Of a DNA stretch of 64,000 bases, positions 12,601-24,285 are shown one piece after another (the first letter of the stretch is position 1; every line of letters starts with the position of its first letter). The notes beneath the pieces are model-generated. The model saw only the letters and a list, made by a program, of their open reading frames with translations, did no database searches and had not been told where the DNA came from. A program made the position numbers and the translations under genes. Where the stretch lies: NCBI RefSeq assembly GCF_022539315.1, contig NC_066337.1, positions 3,553,234-3,617,233 on the forward strand, written 5' to 3'. This DNA comes from Serinus canaria (taxonomy: Eukaryota; Chordata; Aves; Passeriformes; Fringillidae).

Positions 12601-15600
12601 CTGGTTCCATGAGATTCCATGGTGCAACAATGTTCTCCAGAGCTCCATCAAACCCGGCTCTGTCACCATGGACACCTGGTTCCATGAGATTCCACTGGCT
12701 TTCAATATTCTCCAGTGTCCCATCAGGCCCAGCCCTATCACCATGGACTCCTACTTCCATGATATTAAATCGGGTAACAATGTTCTCCAGTGTTCCATCA
12801 GGCCTGGCTCTATCACCATGGACACCTGGTTCCATGAGATTCCATGGGGTAACAATTTTCTCCAGTGTTCCATCAGGCCTCTCTCTGTCACCGTGGTCAC
12901 CTGGTTCCATGAGATTCCATGGGGTAACAATGTTCTCCAGTGCTCCATCAGGCCTGGCACTGTCACCATGGACACTTGGTTCCGTGCGATTCCAGTGGGT
13001 TACAGTATTCTCCAGCATTCCATCAGGCCTGGCTCTTTCACCATGGACACCTGGTTCCATGAGATTCCATGGGGTAACAATGTTCTCCAGTGTTCCATCA
13101 GGCCAAGCACTGTCACCATGGAAACCTGGTTCCATGAGATTCCATGGGGTAACAATTTTCTCCAGTGTTCCATCAGGCCCAGCTCTAACACCATGGACAC
13201 ATTGTTCCATGAGATTCCATGGGGTTACAGTGTTCTCCAGTGTTCCATCAGGCCGAGCTCTCTCAACACGGACACCCAATTCCATGAGATTCAATGGGGT
13301 AACAATGTTCTCCAGTGTTCCATCAGGCACTGCTCTGTCACAATATACACCTGGTTCCATGAGATTACATGGGGGAACAATGTTCTCCAGTGTTCCATCA
13401 GGCCAAGCACTGTCGCAATGGACACCTGGTTCCATGACATTCCACTGGGTAACAGTATTCTCCTGTGTTCCATCAGGCCTGGCTCTCTCACCATGGACAC
13501 CTGGTTCCTTGAGATTCCAAGGGGTAACAATGTTCTCCAGTGTTCCATCAGGCCAAGCACTGACACCATGGACACCTGGTTCCATGACATTCCACTGGGT
13601 AACAGTATTCTCCAGTGTTCCATCAGGCCAGGGTCTGTCACCATGGACACCTGCTTCCATGAGATTCCATGGGGTAACCATGTTCTCCAGTGTTCCATTA
13701 GGCCCGGCTCTTTCACCATGGACACCTGGATCCATGACATTCCATAGGGTAACAATTTTCTCCGGTGATTCATGAGGCCCGGCTTTGTCACCATAACCGC
13801 CTGGTTCCATGAGATTTCATGGGGTATCAATGTTAACCAGAGTTCCATCAGGCCCGGCCCAATCACCATGGACACCTGGTTCCATGATATTCAATGGGGT
13901 AACAATGTTCTCCAGTGTTCCATCAGGCCCAGCACTGACACCATGGACACCTGGTTCCCTGAGATTTCATGAGGTAACAATGTTCCCCAATATTCCATCA
14001 GGACTGGCTATGTCGCCATGGACACGTCGTTCCATGAGATTCCATGGGGTAAGAATTTTCTTCAGTGTTCCATTAGCTAAGTTCTATCACCATGGTCACA
14101 TGGTTCCATGAGATTCCATGGGATAACCATGTTCTCTAGTGTTCCATTAGGCCCGGCTCTGTCACCATGGACACCTGGATCCATGAGATTCCATGGGGTA
14201 ACAATGTTCTCCAGTGTTCCATCAGGCACTGCTCTGTCACAATAGACACCTGGTTCCATGAGATTCCATGGGATAACCACGTTCTCCAATATTCCACCAA
14301 GACTGGCTATGTCGCCATGGACACGTCGTTCCATGAGATTCCCTGGGGTAACAATTTTCATCAGTGTTCCATTAGCCAAGTTCTAGCACCATGGACACTT
14401 GGTTCCATGAGATTCCACTGGGTTACATTATTCTCCAGTGATCCATCAGGCCTGGCTCTTTCTCAATGGACACCTGGTTCCATGAGATTCCATGGGGTAG
14501 CAATGTTCTCCAGTGTTCTATCAGGCCTGACTCTAACATCATGGACTTACTGTTCCTTGAGATTCCATGGGGTAACTGTGTTCTCCAGTGTTCCATCAGG
14601 CCCAGCTCTCTCAACCCAGACACCCAATTCCATGAGATTCCATGGGGTAACAATGTTCTCCAATATTCCATCAGGACTGTCTATGTCGCCATGGACACAT
14701 CGTTCCATTGGATTCCATGGGGTAACAGTGTTCTCCAGTGTTCCATTAGCCAAGTTCTATCACCATGGACACCAGGTTCCATGAGATTCCATGGTGTAAC
14801 CATGTTCTCCAGGGTTCCATCAGGCCTCTGTGAGTCACCATGGTCACCTGGTTCCATGAGATTCCATGGGGTAACAATGTTCTCCAGTGCTCCATCAGGC
14901 CGGGCACTTTCACTGTGGACACCTGGTTCCATGAGATTCCATGGTGTAACCATGTTCTCCAGTGTTCCATCAGGCCTCTGTGTGTCACCATGGTCACCTG
15001 GTTCCATGAGATTCCATCGGGTAACAATGTTCTCCAGTGCTCCATCAGGCCTGGCTCTGTCACTATGGACAACCTGGTTCCATGAGATTCCACTGGGTTA
15101 AAATATTCTCCAGTGTTCCATCAGGCCTTGCTCTTTCACCATGGACACCTGCTTCCATGAGATTCCATGAGGTAACAATGTTCTCCAGTGTTCTATCCGG
15201 CACTGCTCTGTCACAATAGAAACCTGGTTCCATGAGATTCCATGGTGCAACAATGTTCTCCAATATTCCATCAGGACTGGCTATGTCGCCATGGACACGT
15301 AGTTCCATGAGATTCCATGGGGTAACAATTTTCTTCAGTGTTCCATTAGCCAAGTTCTATCACCATGGAAACCAGGTTCCATGAGATTCAACTGGGTAAA
15401 ATTGTTCCCCTGGTTTCAATCAGGTCTGGCTCTGTCACCATGAACACCTGGTTCCATGAGATTTCATGGTGTAAAAATGTTCTCCAGTGTACCATCAGGC
15501 CTCTCTCTGTCACCATGGTCACCTGGTTCCATGAGATTCCATGGGGTAACAATGTTCTCCAGTGCTCCATCAGGCCCGGCTCTGTCACCATGGACACCTG

Positions 15601-18600
15601 GTTCCATGAGATTCCACTGGGTTACAATATTCTCCAGTGTTCCATCAGGTCTGGCTCTTTCACCATGGACACCTGTTTCCATGAGAATCCATGGGGTAAC
15701 AACGTTCTCCAGTGTCCTATCAGGCAGTGCTCTGTCACAATAGACACCTGGGTCCATGATATTCCATGGGGCAACAATGTTCACCAGTGTTCCAGCAGGC
15801 ACTGCTCTGTCACAATAGACACCTTCTTCCATGAGATTCTATGGGGTAACAGTGTTCTCCAGTCTTCAATCAGGCCCAGCTCTTTTAACACAGACACACA
15901 ATTCCATGAGATTCAGTGGGGTAACTATATTTTCCAGTGTTGCATCAGGAGCAGCTCTGTTACAATGGACACCTGGTTCCATGAGATTCCATGTGGTAAC
16001 AATGTTCTCCAGTGCTCCATCAGGGCCGGCTCTCTCGCCATGGACACCTGGATCCATGAGATTCCATGGGGTAACAATTTTCTCCAGTGTTCCATGAGGC
16101 CCGGCTTTGTCACCATGCACGCCTCGTTCCATGAGATTCCATGGGGTATACATGTTATCCAGAGTTCCATCAGGCCCGGCTCTATCACCATGAACACCTA
16201 GTTCCATGATATTCAGTGGGGTAACAATGTTCTCCAGTGTTCCATCAGGCCCAGCACTGTCAGCATGGACACCTGGTTCCATGAGATTCCATGGTGTAAC
16301 AATGTTCTCTAGTGCTCCATCAGGCCCGGCTCTGTCACCATGGACACCTGGTTCATTGAGATTCGACTGGGTTACAATATTCTCCAGTGTTCCATCAGGC
16401 CTGGCTCTTTCACCATGGACACCTGGTTCCATGAGATTTCATGGGGTAACATTGTTCTCCAATATTCCATCAGGACTGGCTATGTTGCCATAGACACGTC
16501 GTTCCATGAGATTCCATGGGGTGACAATTTTTTCCAGTGTTCCATCTGGCCCGGCTCTAACACCATGGAAACCTTGTTCCATGAGATTCCATGGGGTAAC
16601 AGTGTTCTCCAGTTTTCCATCAGGCTAGCTCTCTCAACATAGACACCCGATTCCATGAGATTCCACAGGGCAATTATGTTGTCCAGTGTTCCATCAGGCC
16701 CGGCTCTGTAACCATGGACACCTGGTTCCATGAGATTCAATGGGGTAACAATGTTGTCCAGTTTTCCTTTAGCCTGGCTCTGTCACCATGGACGCCTGGA
16801 TACATGAGATCCCTGGGGTAACAATTTTGTCCAGTGTTGCATCAGGCCCCGCTGTGTCACAACGGACGCCTGGTTCCATGGGATTCCATGGGGTAATAAT
16901 TGTGTTCTGTGTTCCATCAGGCCAGGATCAGTCACCATGGACACCTTGTTCCATGAGATCCCATGGGGTAACCATGTTCTCCAGTGTTCCATCAGGCCCG
17001 GCTCTAACACCATGGACACCTTGTTCTGTGAGATTCAATGGTGTACAGTGTTCTCCAGTGTTCCATCAGGCACTGCTCTGTCACAATAGACACCTGGTTC
17101 CATGAGATTCCATGGGTTAACAATGTTCTCCACTATTCCATCAGGCCTCTCTGTCACCATGGTCACCTGGTTCCATGAGATTCCATAGGCTAACATTGTT
17201 TTACAGTGCTCCATCAGCCCCGGCTCTGTCACAATGGACACCTGGTTCCATGAGATTCCACTGGGTTACAATATTATCCAGTGCTCCATCAGGCCTGGCT
17301 CTTTCACCATGGACACCTGGTTTCATGAGATTCCATGGGGTAACAATGTCCTCCAGTGTTCCAGCAGGCACTGCTCTGTCACAATAGACACCTGGTTCCA
17401 TGAGATTCCATGAGGTTACAGTGTTCTCATGTGTTCCATCAGGCCCAGCTCTCTCAACACGGACACCCAATTCCATGAGATTCAGTGGGGTAACAATGTT
17501 CTCCAGTGTTCCATCAGGCACTGCTCTGTCACAATATACACCTGGTTCCATGAGATTCCATGGGGGAACAATGTTCTCCAGTGCTCCATCAGGCCTAGCA
17601 CTGTCTCAATGGACACCTGGTTCCATGACATTCCGCTGGTTACAGTATTCTCCAGTGTTCCATCAGGCCAGGGTCTGTCACCATGGACACCTGATTCCAT
17701 GAGATTCCACTGGGTTACAATGGTCTCCTGTGTTCCATCAGGCCTGGCTCCGTCACCATGGACACCTGGTTCCATGAGATTCCATGGGGTAGCAATGTTC
17801 TCCAGTGTTCTATCAGGCCTGGCTCTGTTCCCATGGACACCTGCTTCCATGAGATTCCATGGGGTAACAATGTTCTCTAGTGTTCCATTAGGCCTGGCTC
17901 TTTCACCATGGACATCTGGATCCATGAGATTCCATGGGGTAACAATTTTTTCCAGTCTTCCATGAGACCCGGCTTTGTCACCATACCCGCCTGGTTCCAT
18001 GATATTCCATGGGGTAACAATGTTCTCCAGTGCTCCATCAGGCCCGGCTCTGTCACCATGGACACCAGGTTCCATGAGATTCCACTGGGTAACAATGTTC
18101 CCCAGGTATTAATCAGGTCTGGCTCTGTCACAATGGACACCTGGTTCCATGAGATTGCATGGTGCAACAATGTTCTCCAGTGTTCCATCAGCCCTCTCTC
18201 TGTCACCATGGTCACCTGGTTCCATGACATTCCATGGGGTAACAATGTTCTCCAGTGCTCTATCAGGCCCGGCTCTGTCACCAAGGACACCTGGTTCCAT
18301 GAGATTCCACTGTGTAACAATGTTCCCCAGGGATCAATGAGGCCCGGCTCTGTCACCATGGACACCTGGATACATGAGATTCCATGGGGTAACAATTTTG
18401 TCCAGTGTTGCATCAGGCCCAGCTGTGTCACAACGGACACCTGTTTCCATGCGAATCCATAGGGGAATAATTTTGTTCAGTGTTCCATCAGGCCCGGATC
18501 TGTCACCATGGACACCTTGTTCCATGAGATTCCATGGGGAAACCATGATCTCCAGGGTTCCATCAGGCTCGGATCTAACACCATGGACACCTTGTTCCGT

Positions 18601-21600
18601 GAGATATCATGGTGTAACAATGTTCTCCAGTGTTCCATCAGGCCCAGCACTGTCACAATGGACACCTGGTTCCATGAGATTCCATGGTGTAACAATGTTC
18701 TCCAGTGTTCCATCAGGCCTGGCTCTTTCACCATGGACACCTGGTTCCATGAGATTCCAGGGGTAATAATGTTCTCCAATATTCCATCAGGACTGGCTAT
18801 GTCGCCATGGACACGTCGTTCCATGAGATTCCATGGGGTAACAATGTTCTCCAGTGTTCAATTAGCCAAGTTCTATCACCATGGGCACAAGGTTCCATGA
18901 GATTCCACTGGGTAACAATGTTTCCCAGGTTTCAATCAGGTCTGGCTCTGTCACCATGGACACCTGGTTCCCTGAGATTCCATGGTGTAACAATGTTCTG
19001 CAGTGTTCCATAAGCCATCTCTCTGTCACCATGGTCACCTGGTTCCATGAGATTCCATGGGGTAACAATGTTCTCCAGTGCTCCATCAGGCCCGGCTCTG
19101 TCACCATGGACACCTGGTTTCATGAGATTCCACTGGGTTACAGTATTCTCCAGTGTTCCATCAGGCCTGGCTTTTTCACCATGGACACCTGGTTCCATGA
19201 GACTCCATGGGGTAAGGGTGTTCTCCAGTGTTCCATCAGGCAGTACTCTGTCACAATAAACACCTGGTTCCATGAGATTCCATGGGGTAACAATGTTCTC
19301 CAGTGCTCCATCAGGCCCGGCTCTAGCACCATGGACACCTGGTTCCATGAGATTCCATGGGGTAACAGTGTTCTCCAGTGTTCCATCAGGCCCACCTCTG
19401 TCAAAACAGACACCCAATTCAATGAGATTCAGTGGGGTAACTATGTTTTCCAGTGTTCCATCAGGAGCGTCTCTGTCACAATGGACACCTGGTTCCATGA
19501 GATTCAATGGGGTAACAATTTTGTCCAGTGTTGCAACAGGCCCAGCTGTGTCACAACGGACACCTGTTTCCATGAGATTCCATGGGTTAATAATTGTGTT
19601 CAGTATTCCATCAGGCCCGGCTCTAACATTCTGGACACCTTTTTCCGTGAGATTCCATGGTGTAACAATGTTCTCCAGTGTTCCATCAGGCACTGCTCTG
19701 TCGCAATAGACACCTAGTTCCATGAAATTCCATGGGGTAACAGTGTTCTCCACTATTCCATCAGGCCTCTCTCTGTCACCATGGTCACCTGGTTCCATGA
19801 GATTCCATGGGGTAACGACGTTTTCCAGTGCTCCATCAGGCCCGGCTCTGTCACCATGGACACCTGGTTCCATGAGATTCCACTCGGTAACAATGTTCCC
19901 CAGGTTTCAATCAGGTCTGGCTCTGTGACCATGGTCACCTGGTTCCATGAGATTCCACTGGGTTACAGTATTCTCCAGTGATCCATCAGGCCTGGCTCTT
20001 TCACAATGGACACCTGGTTCCATGAGATTCCATGGGGTAGCAATGTTCTCCAGTGTTCTATCAGGCCTGGCTCTAACATCATGGACTTACTGTTCCTTGA
20101 GATTCCATGGGGTAACTGTGTTCTCCAGTGTTCCATCAGGCCCAGATCTCTCAACCCAGACACCCAATTCCATGAGATTCCATGGGGTAAAAATGTTCTC
20201 CAATATTCCATCAGGACTGGCTATGTCGCCATGGACACGTCGTTCGATTGGATTCCATGGGGTAACAGTGTTCTCCAGTGTTCCATTAGCCAAGTTCTAT
20301 CACCATGGACACCAGGTTCCATGAGATTCCATGGTGTAACCATGTTCTCCAGTGTTCCATCAGGCCTCTGTTTGTCACCATGGTCACCTGGTTCCATGAG
20401 ATTCCATGGGGTAACAATGTTCTCCAGTGCTCCATCAGGCCTGGCACTTTCACCGTGGACACCTGGTTCCATAAGATTCCATGGGGTAAGGGTGTTCTCC
20501 AGTGTTCCATCAGGCCTCTCTCTGTCGCCATGGTCACCTGTTTCCATGAGATTCCATGGGGTAACAATGTTCTCCAGTGCTCCATCAGGCCCGGCTCTAG
20601 CACCATGGACACCTTGTTCCATGAGATTCCATGGGGTAACATGTTCCCTTCCAGTGCTTTCCATTCAGTGCCAGCAGCTCTGTCACAATGGACACCTGGT
20701 TCCATGAGATTCAATGGGGTAACAATTTTGTCCAGTGTTGCAACAGGCCCAGCTGTGTCACAACGGACACCTGTTTCCATGCGATTCCATAGGGAAAAAT
20801 TTTGTTCAGTGTTCCATCAGGCCCGGATCTGTCATCATGGACACCTCGTTCCATGAGATTCCATAGGGTAACAATATTCTTCAGTATTCCATTAGCCAAG
20901 TTCTATCACCTTGGACACCTGGTTCCATGAGATTCCACGAGGTAACCATGTTGTCTAGTGTTCCATCAGGCCCGGCTCTGTCACCATGGACACCTGGTTC
21001 CAAGAGATTCCACTGGGTTACAATATTCTCCAGTGTTCCATCAGGGCTGGCTCTCTCGCCATGGACAAGTCGTACCATGAGATTCTATAGGGTAACAATA
21101 TTTTTCAGTATTCTATTAGTCAAGTTCTATCACCATGGACACCTGGTTCCATGAGATTCCACTGTGTAACAATGTTCCCCAGGGTTCAATCAGTCCCGGA
21201 TCTGTCACCTTGGACACCTGGTTCCATGAGATTCCACTGTGTAACAATGTTCCTCAGGGCTCAATCAGGCCCGGCTCTGTCACCATGGACAGCTGGATAC
21301 ATGAGTTTCCATGGGGTAACAATTTTGTCCAGTGTTGCAACAGGCCCAGCTCGGTCACAACGGACACCTGTTTCCATGCGATTCCATAGGGAAAAATTTT
21401 GTTCAGTGTTCCATCAGGCCCGGCTCTGTCACCATGGACACCTTGTTCCTTGAGATTCCATGGGGTAACAATGTTCTCCAGTTTTCCATCAGGCCCGGCT
21501 CTAACACCATGGACACCTTCTTCCGTGAGATTCCATGGGGTAACAGTGTTCTCCAGTGCTCCATCGGGCCCAGCTCTCTCAACACAGACACCCAATTCCA

Positions 21601-23686
21601 TGAGATTCAGTGGGGTAATTATGTTTTCCAGTGTTCCATCAGGAGCAGCTCTGTCACAATGGACACCTGGTTCCATGAGATTCCATGGGGTAACAATGTT
21701 CTCCAGGGTTCCATCAGGGCCGGCTCTCTCGCCATGGACGCCTGTATCCATGAGATTCCATGGGGTAACAATTTTCTCCAGTGGTCCATGAGGCCCGGCT
21801 TTGTCACCATGGACGCCTCGTTCCAGGAGATTCCATGGGGTATATATGTTATCCAGAGTTCCATCAGGCCCGGCTCTATCACCATGGACACCTAGTTCCA
21901 TGATATTCAGTGGGGTAACAATGTTCTCCAGTGTTCCATCAGGCCTGGCTCTTTCACCATGGACACCTGGTTCCATGAGATTCCATGGGGTAACAATTTT
22001 CTTCAGTGTTCCATTATTCCGGCACTGTCACCATGATAACTTGGTTCCATGAGATTCCATGGGGTACCAATTTTTTCCAGTGTTCCATCAGGCCCGGCTC
22101 TAACACTATGGACACCTAGTTCCATTAGATTCCATGGGGTAACAGTGTTCTCCAGTGTTCCATCAGGCTAGCTCTCTCAACATAGACGTCCGATTCCATG
22201 AGATTCCACTGGGTAAATATTTTGTCCAGTGTTCCCGCAGGCCTGGCTCTGTCACTATGGACACCTGATTCCATAAGATTCAATGGGGTAACAATGTTCT
22301 CCAGTGTTCCATCAGGCCCGGCTCTAACACCATGGACACCTTGTTCCGTGAGATTCCATGGTGTAACAGTGTTCTCCAGTGTTCCATCAGGCACTGCTCT
22401 GTCACAATAGACACCTGGTTCCATGAGATTCCATGGGTTAACAATGTTCTCCACTATTCCATCAGGCCTCTCTCTGTCACCATGGTCACCTGGTTCCATG
22501 GAATTCCATGGGGTAACAATGTTCTAGAGTGTTCCGTCAGGCTAAGGTCTGTAACCTTGGACACCTTGTTCCATGAGATTCCATGGGGTAAGAATGTTCT
22601 CTGTAGTTCTGTCAGAACCAGCACTGTCAAAATGGTCGCCTGGTTCCATGGAATTCCATGGGGTAACAATGTTCTCCAGTGTTACATCAGGCTAGCATCT
22701 GTCACCATGGCCACCTGGTTCCATGAGATTCCGCTGTGTAAAAATGTTCTCCAGTGTTCCATCAGGCCAGTCTCTTTCACCATGGACACTTGGTTCCATG
22801 AGATTCCATCAGGTAAAAATATTTCCCTCGTTCCATCAGGGCCAGGTCTCTCAGCATGGACACGTGGTCCCGTGCGATTCCATGGGGTAACAATGCTCTC
22901 CAGTGTTCCATCAAGGCCAGCTCTGTCACCATGGACGCCTGGTTCCAAGAGATTCCAAGGGGTAACAATGTTCTCCAGGGTTCCATCAGGCCCGGCTCTG
23001 TCAACATGGACGCCTGGTTCCATGAGATTCCATGGGGTAACAATATTTTCCAGTGATCCATCAGACCCAGCTCTGTAACCATGGAGAACTGGTTCCAAGA
23101 GATTCCAAGGGGTAACAATGTTCTCCCGGGTTCCATCAGGCCCGGCTCTGTCAGCATGGACACCTGGTTCCATGAGATTCCATGGGCTTACAATATTCTC
23201 CAGTGTTCCATTAGGCCCACCTGTGTCACCATGAACACCTGGTTCCATGAAATTCCCCTGGGTAACAATGTTCTCCAGTTTTCCATTAGGCCTAGATTTC
23301 TCACCATGGACACCTGGTTCCATGAGATTCCATGGTGTAGCAATGTTCTCCAGTGTTCCATCAGGCCCAGCTCTGTCACCATTGACACCTGGTTCCATGA
23401 GATTACAGTGGGTAACAATGTTCTCCAGTGTTCCATCAGGCCCGGCTCTATCACCGTGGACACCTTGTTCCATGAGATTCTTGTGGGTAGCAATGTTCTC
23501 CAGTGGTCCATTAGCTCGTATCTGTCATTGTGGACAACTGGTTCCATGAGATGCCATTGGGTAACAATGTTCTCCAGGGTTTCATCAAGCCCGGCTCTGT
23601 CACCATGGACGCCTGGTTCCATGAGATACCATTGGGTAGCTGTTCTGCAGTGTTCCATCAGGCCTGGCTCTGTCACCATGGGCACC
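3672..23686. repeat. 75-bp satellite array, main segment
   Basis: This is the same 75-bp monomer array as at the left edge, about 267 monomers without interruption. Larger repeats are visible. A landmark 'cacaatagacacctgg...gtcaaaatggaaaac' occurs near 462, 3902 and 6301. The last two are 2,399 bp apart, which is 32 monomers. Blocks 8.69-9.56 kb and 11.83-12.70 kb match at an offset of about 3,144 bp. Blocks 11145-11580 and 13767-14202 differ at about one base. Blocks near 14.43-14.83 kb and 19.95-20.35 kb match at an offset of 5,540 bp. A few monomers are irregular, such as the disturbed one at 20639-20690. Long open frames, for example 643 codons at 11844-13775 on plus and 440 codons at 12488-13810 on minus, come from the codon-multiple period. 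The segment ends at the provirus insertion. Confidence 0.97.
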
Positions 23687-24095
23687 TGTTGTATTGCACT
23701 AAATAGCTTATATTGTTGATCACTGGTGGCGGGTTTTCCCCCTCCCTCATCACATGGTTTCCCCCTCACACACCCCCCCTGTTACACACACCTGGTCTGC
23801 CCCTCAGGTACTTCACCCCTCCCCAGAGGTATCCCATTGGCTCCGGTTCTCTCTCCCCCGCTCCTCACCCCCTAGGGTATAAAACCTCCTGTGTGAGAGC
23901 TCCAAGCCCTCTTTTGTACCTGGGTGACCCATCACCTGTGTCCTGCCCCAAGCCAATAAACAGGATACTTGCACCCACGTGGAGAAGAGCGCCTCTCGTC
24001 TTTTACCTTTGTCTATGCGGATCCGTGTGGGCTAGAGTCTTATGCTAGCCGGATTTGGACTCATATAAGGCCCAGGAAAAACACGGATTACCGCA
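23687..24095 (+). mobile_element. Provirus 5' LTR
   Basis: The LTR is 409 bp, starting TGTTGTATTGCACTAAATAG and ending GGATTACCGCA. It carries an inverted CCAAT motif (ATTGG, 23836-23840), a TATA box (TATAAAA, 23878-23884) and a polyadenylation signal (AATAAA, 23955-23960). This fits U3 to about 23910, then R, then U5. It has the same length as the 3' LTR and differs from it by about 12 substitutions and no indels. Confidence 0.95.
23878..23884 (+). promoter_or_regulatory. 5' LTR TATA box
   Basis: TATAAAA sits 38 bp downstream of an ATTGG (CCAAT) motif and 71 bp upstream of AATAAA, a normal retroviral promoter arrangement. It would drive the proviral transcript. Confidence 0.75.
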
Positions 24096-24097
24096 GA

Positions 24098-24111
24098 TGG
24101 CGCCCAACGTG
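24098..24111 (+). other. Primer binding site (tRNA-Lys type), truncated
   Basis: TGGCGCCCAACGTG begins three bases after the LTR end. It matches the first 14 bases of the site complementary to the 3' end of tRNA-Lys(1,2), used by several beta- and lentiviruses. The match stops after 14 bases, where GGGC would be expected but TCAA is seen. This suggests that the deletion removing the leader and most of gag has its left breakpoint here. The ATG of the remnant gag frame (24097-24099) overlaps its first two bases. Confidence 0.8.
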
Positions 24112-24278
24112 TCAAGGCCAACACACCCAGAGACGGTGGCAGCTGTATCTCCGGGAGTCAGGAGGCGACAGATGTCACCAGAACAACTTACACATGTCAT
24201 TTGCTTCATATGCAAAAAACCAGGACACTTTGCCCAGGACTGCCCTCAAAGCCAGCAACAAAACACACTCTTCACACC

Positions 24279-24285
24279 AAAAAAC
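24279..24285 (+). promoter_or_regulatory. gag-pro -1 ribosomal frameshift site
   Basis: A AAA AAC lies with its codon boundaries in the gag frame (AAA at 24280-24282, AAC at 24283-24285), upstream of the gag stop at 24322-24324. This is the same heptamer as the gag-pro site of mouse mammary tumour virus. A short inverted repeat, CTTCCCT with AGGGAA, follows at about 24338-24352 and could form part of a stimulatory structure. Confidence 0.75.

Noticed and set aside
11844..13775. A 643-codon open frame, and many similar ones on both strands of the satellite
   Set aside because: The 75-bp period is a multiple of three and the consensus lacks stops in four frames, so long frames are expected. 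Their ends coincide with random stop mutations, and overlapping frames on both strands are equally long.
24214..24220. An A6C heptamer in the zinc-knuckle codons as a frameshift site
   Set aside because: Its phase is wrong for a -1 slip from the gag frame. The copy at 24279-24285 is in the right phase.
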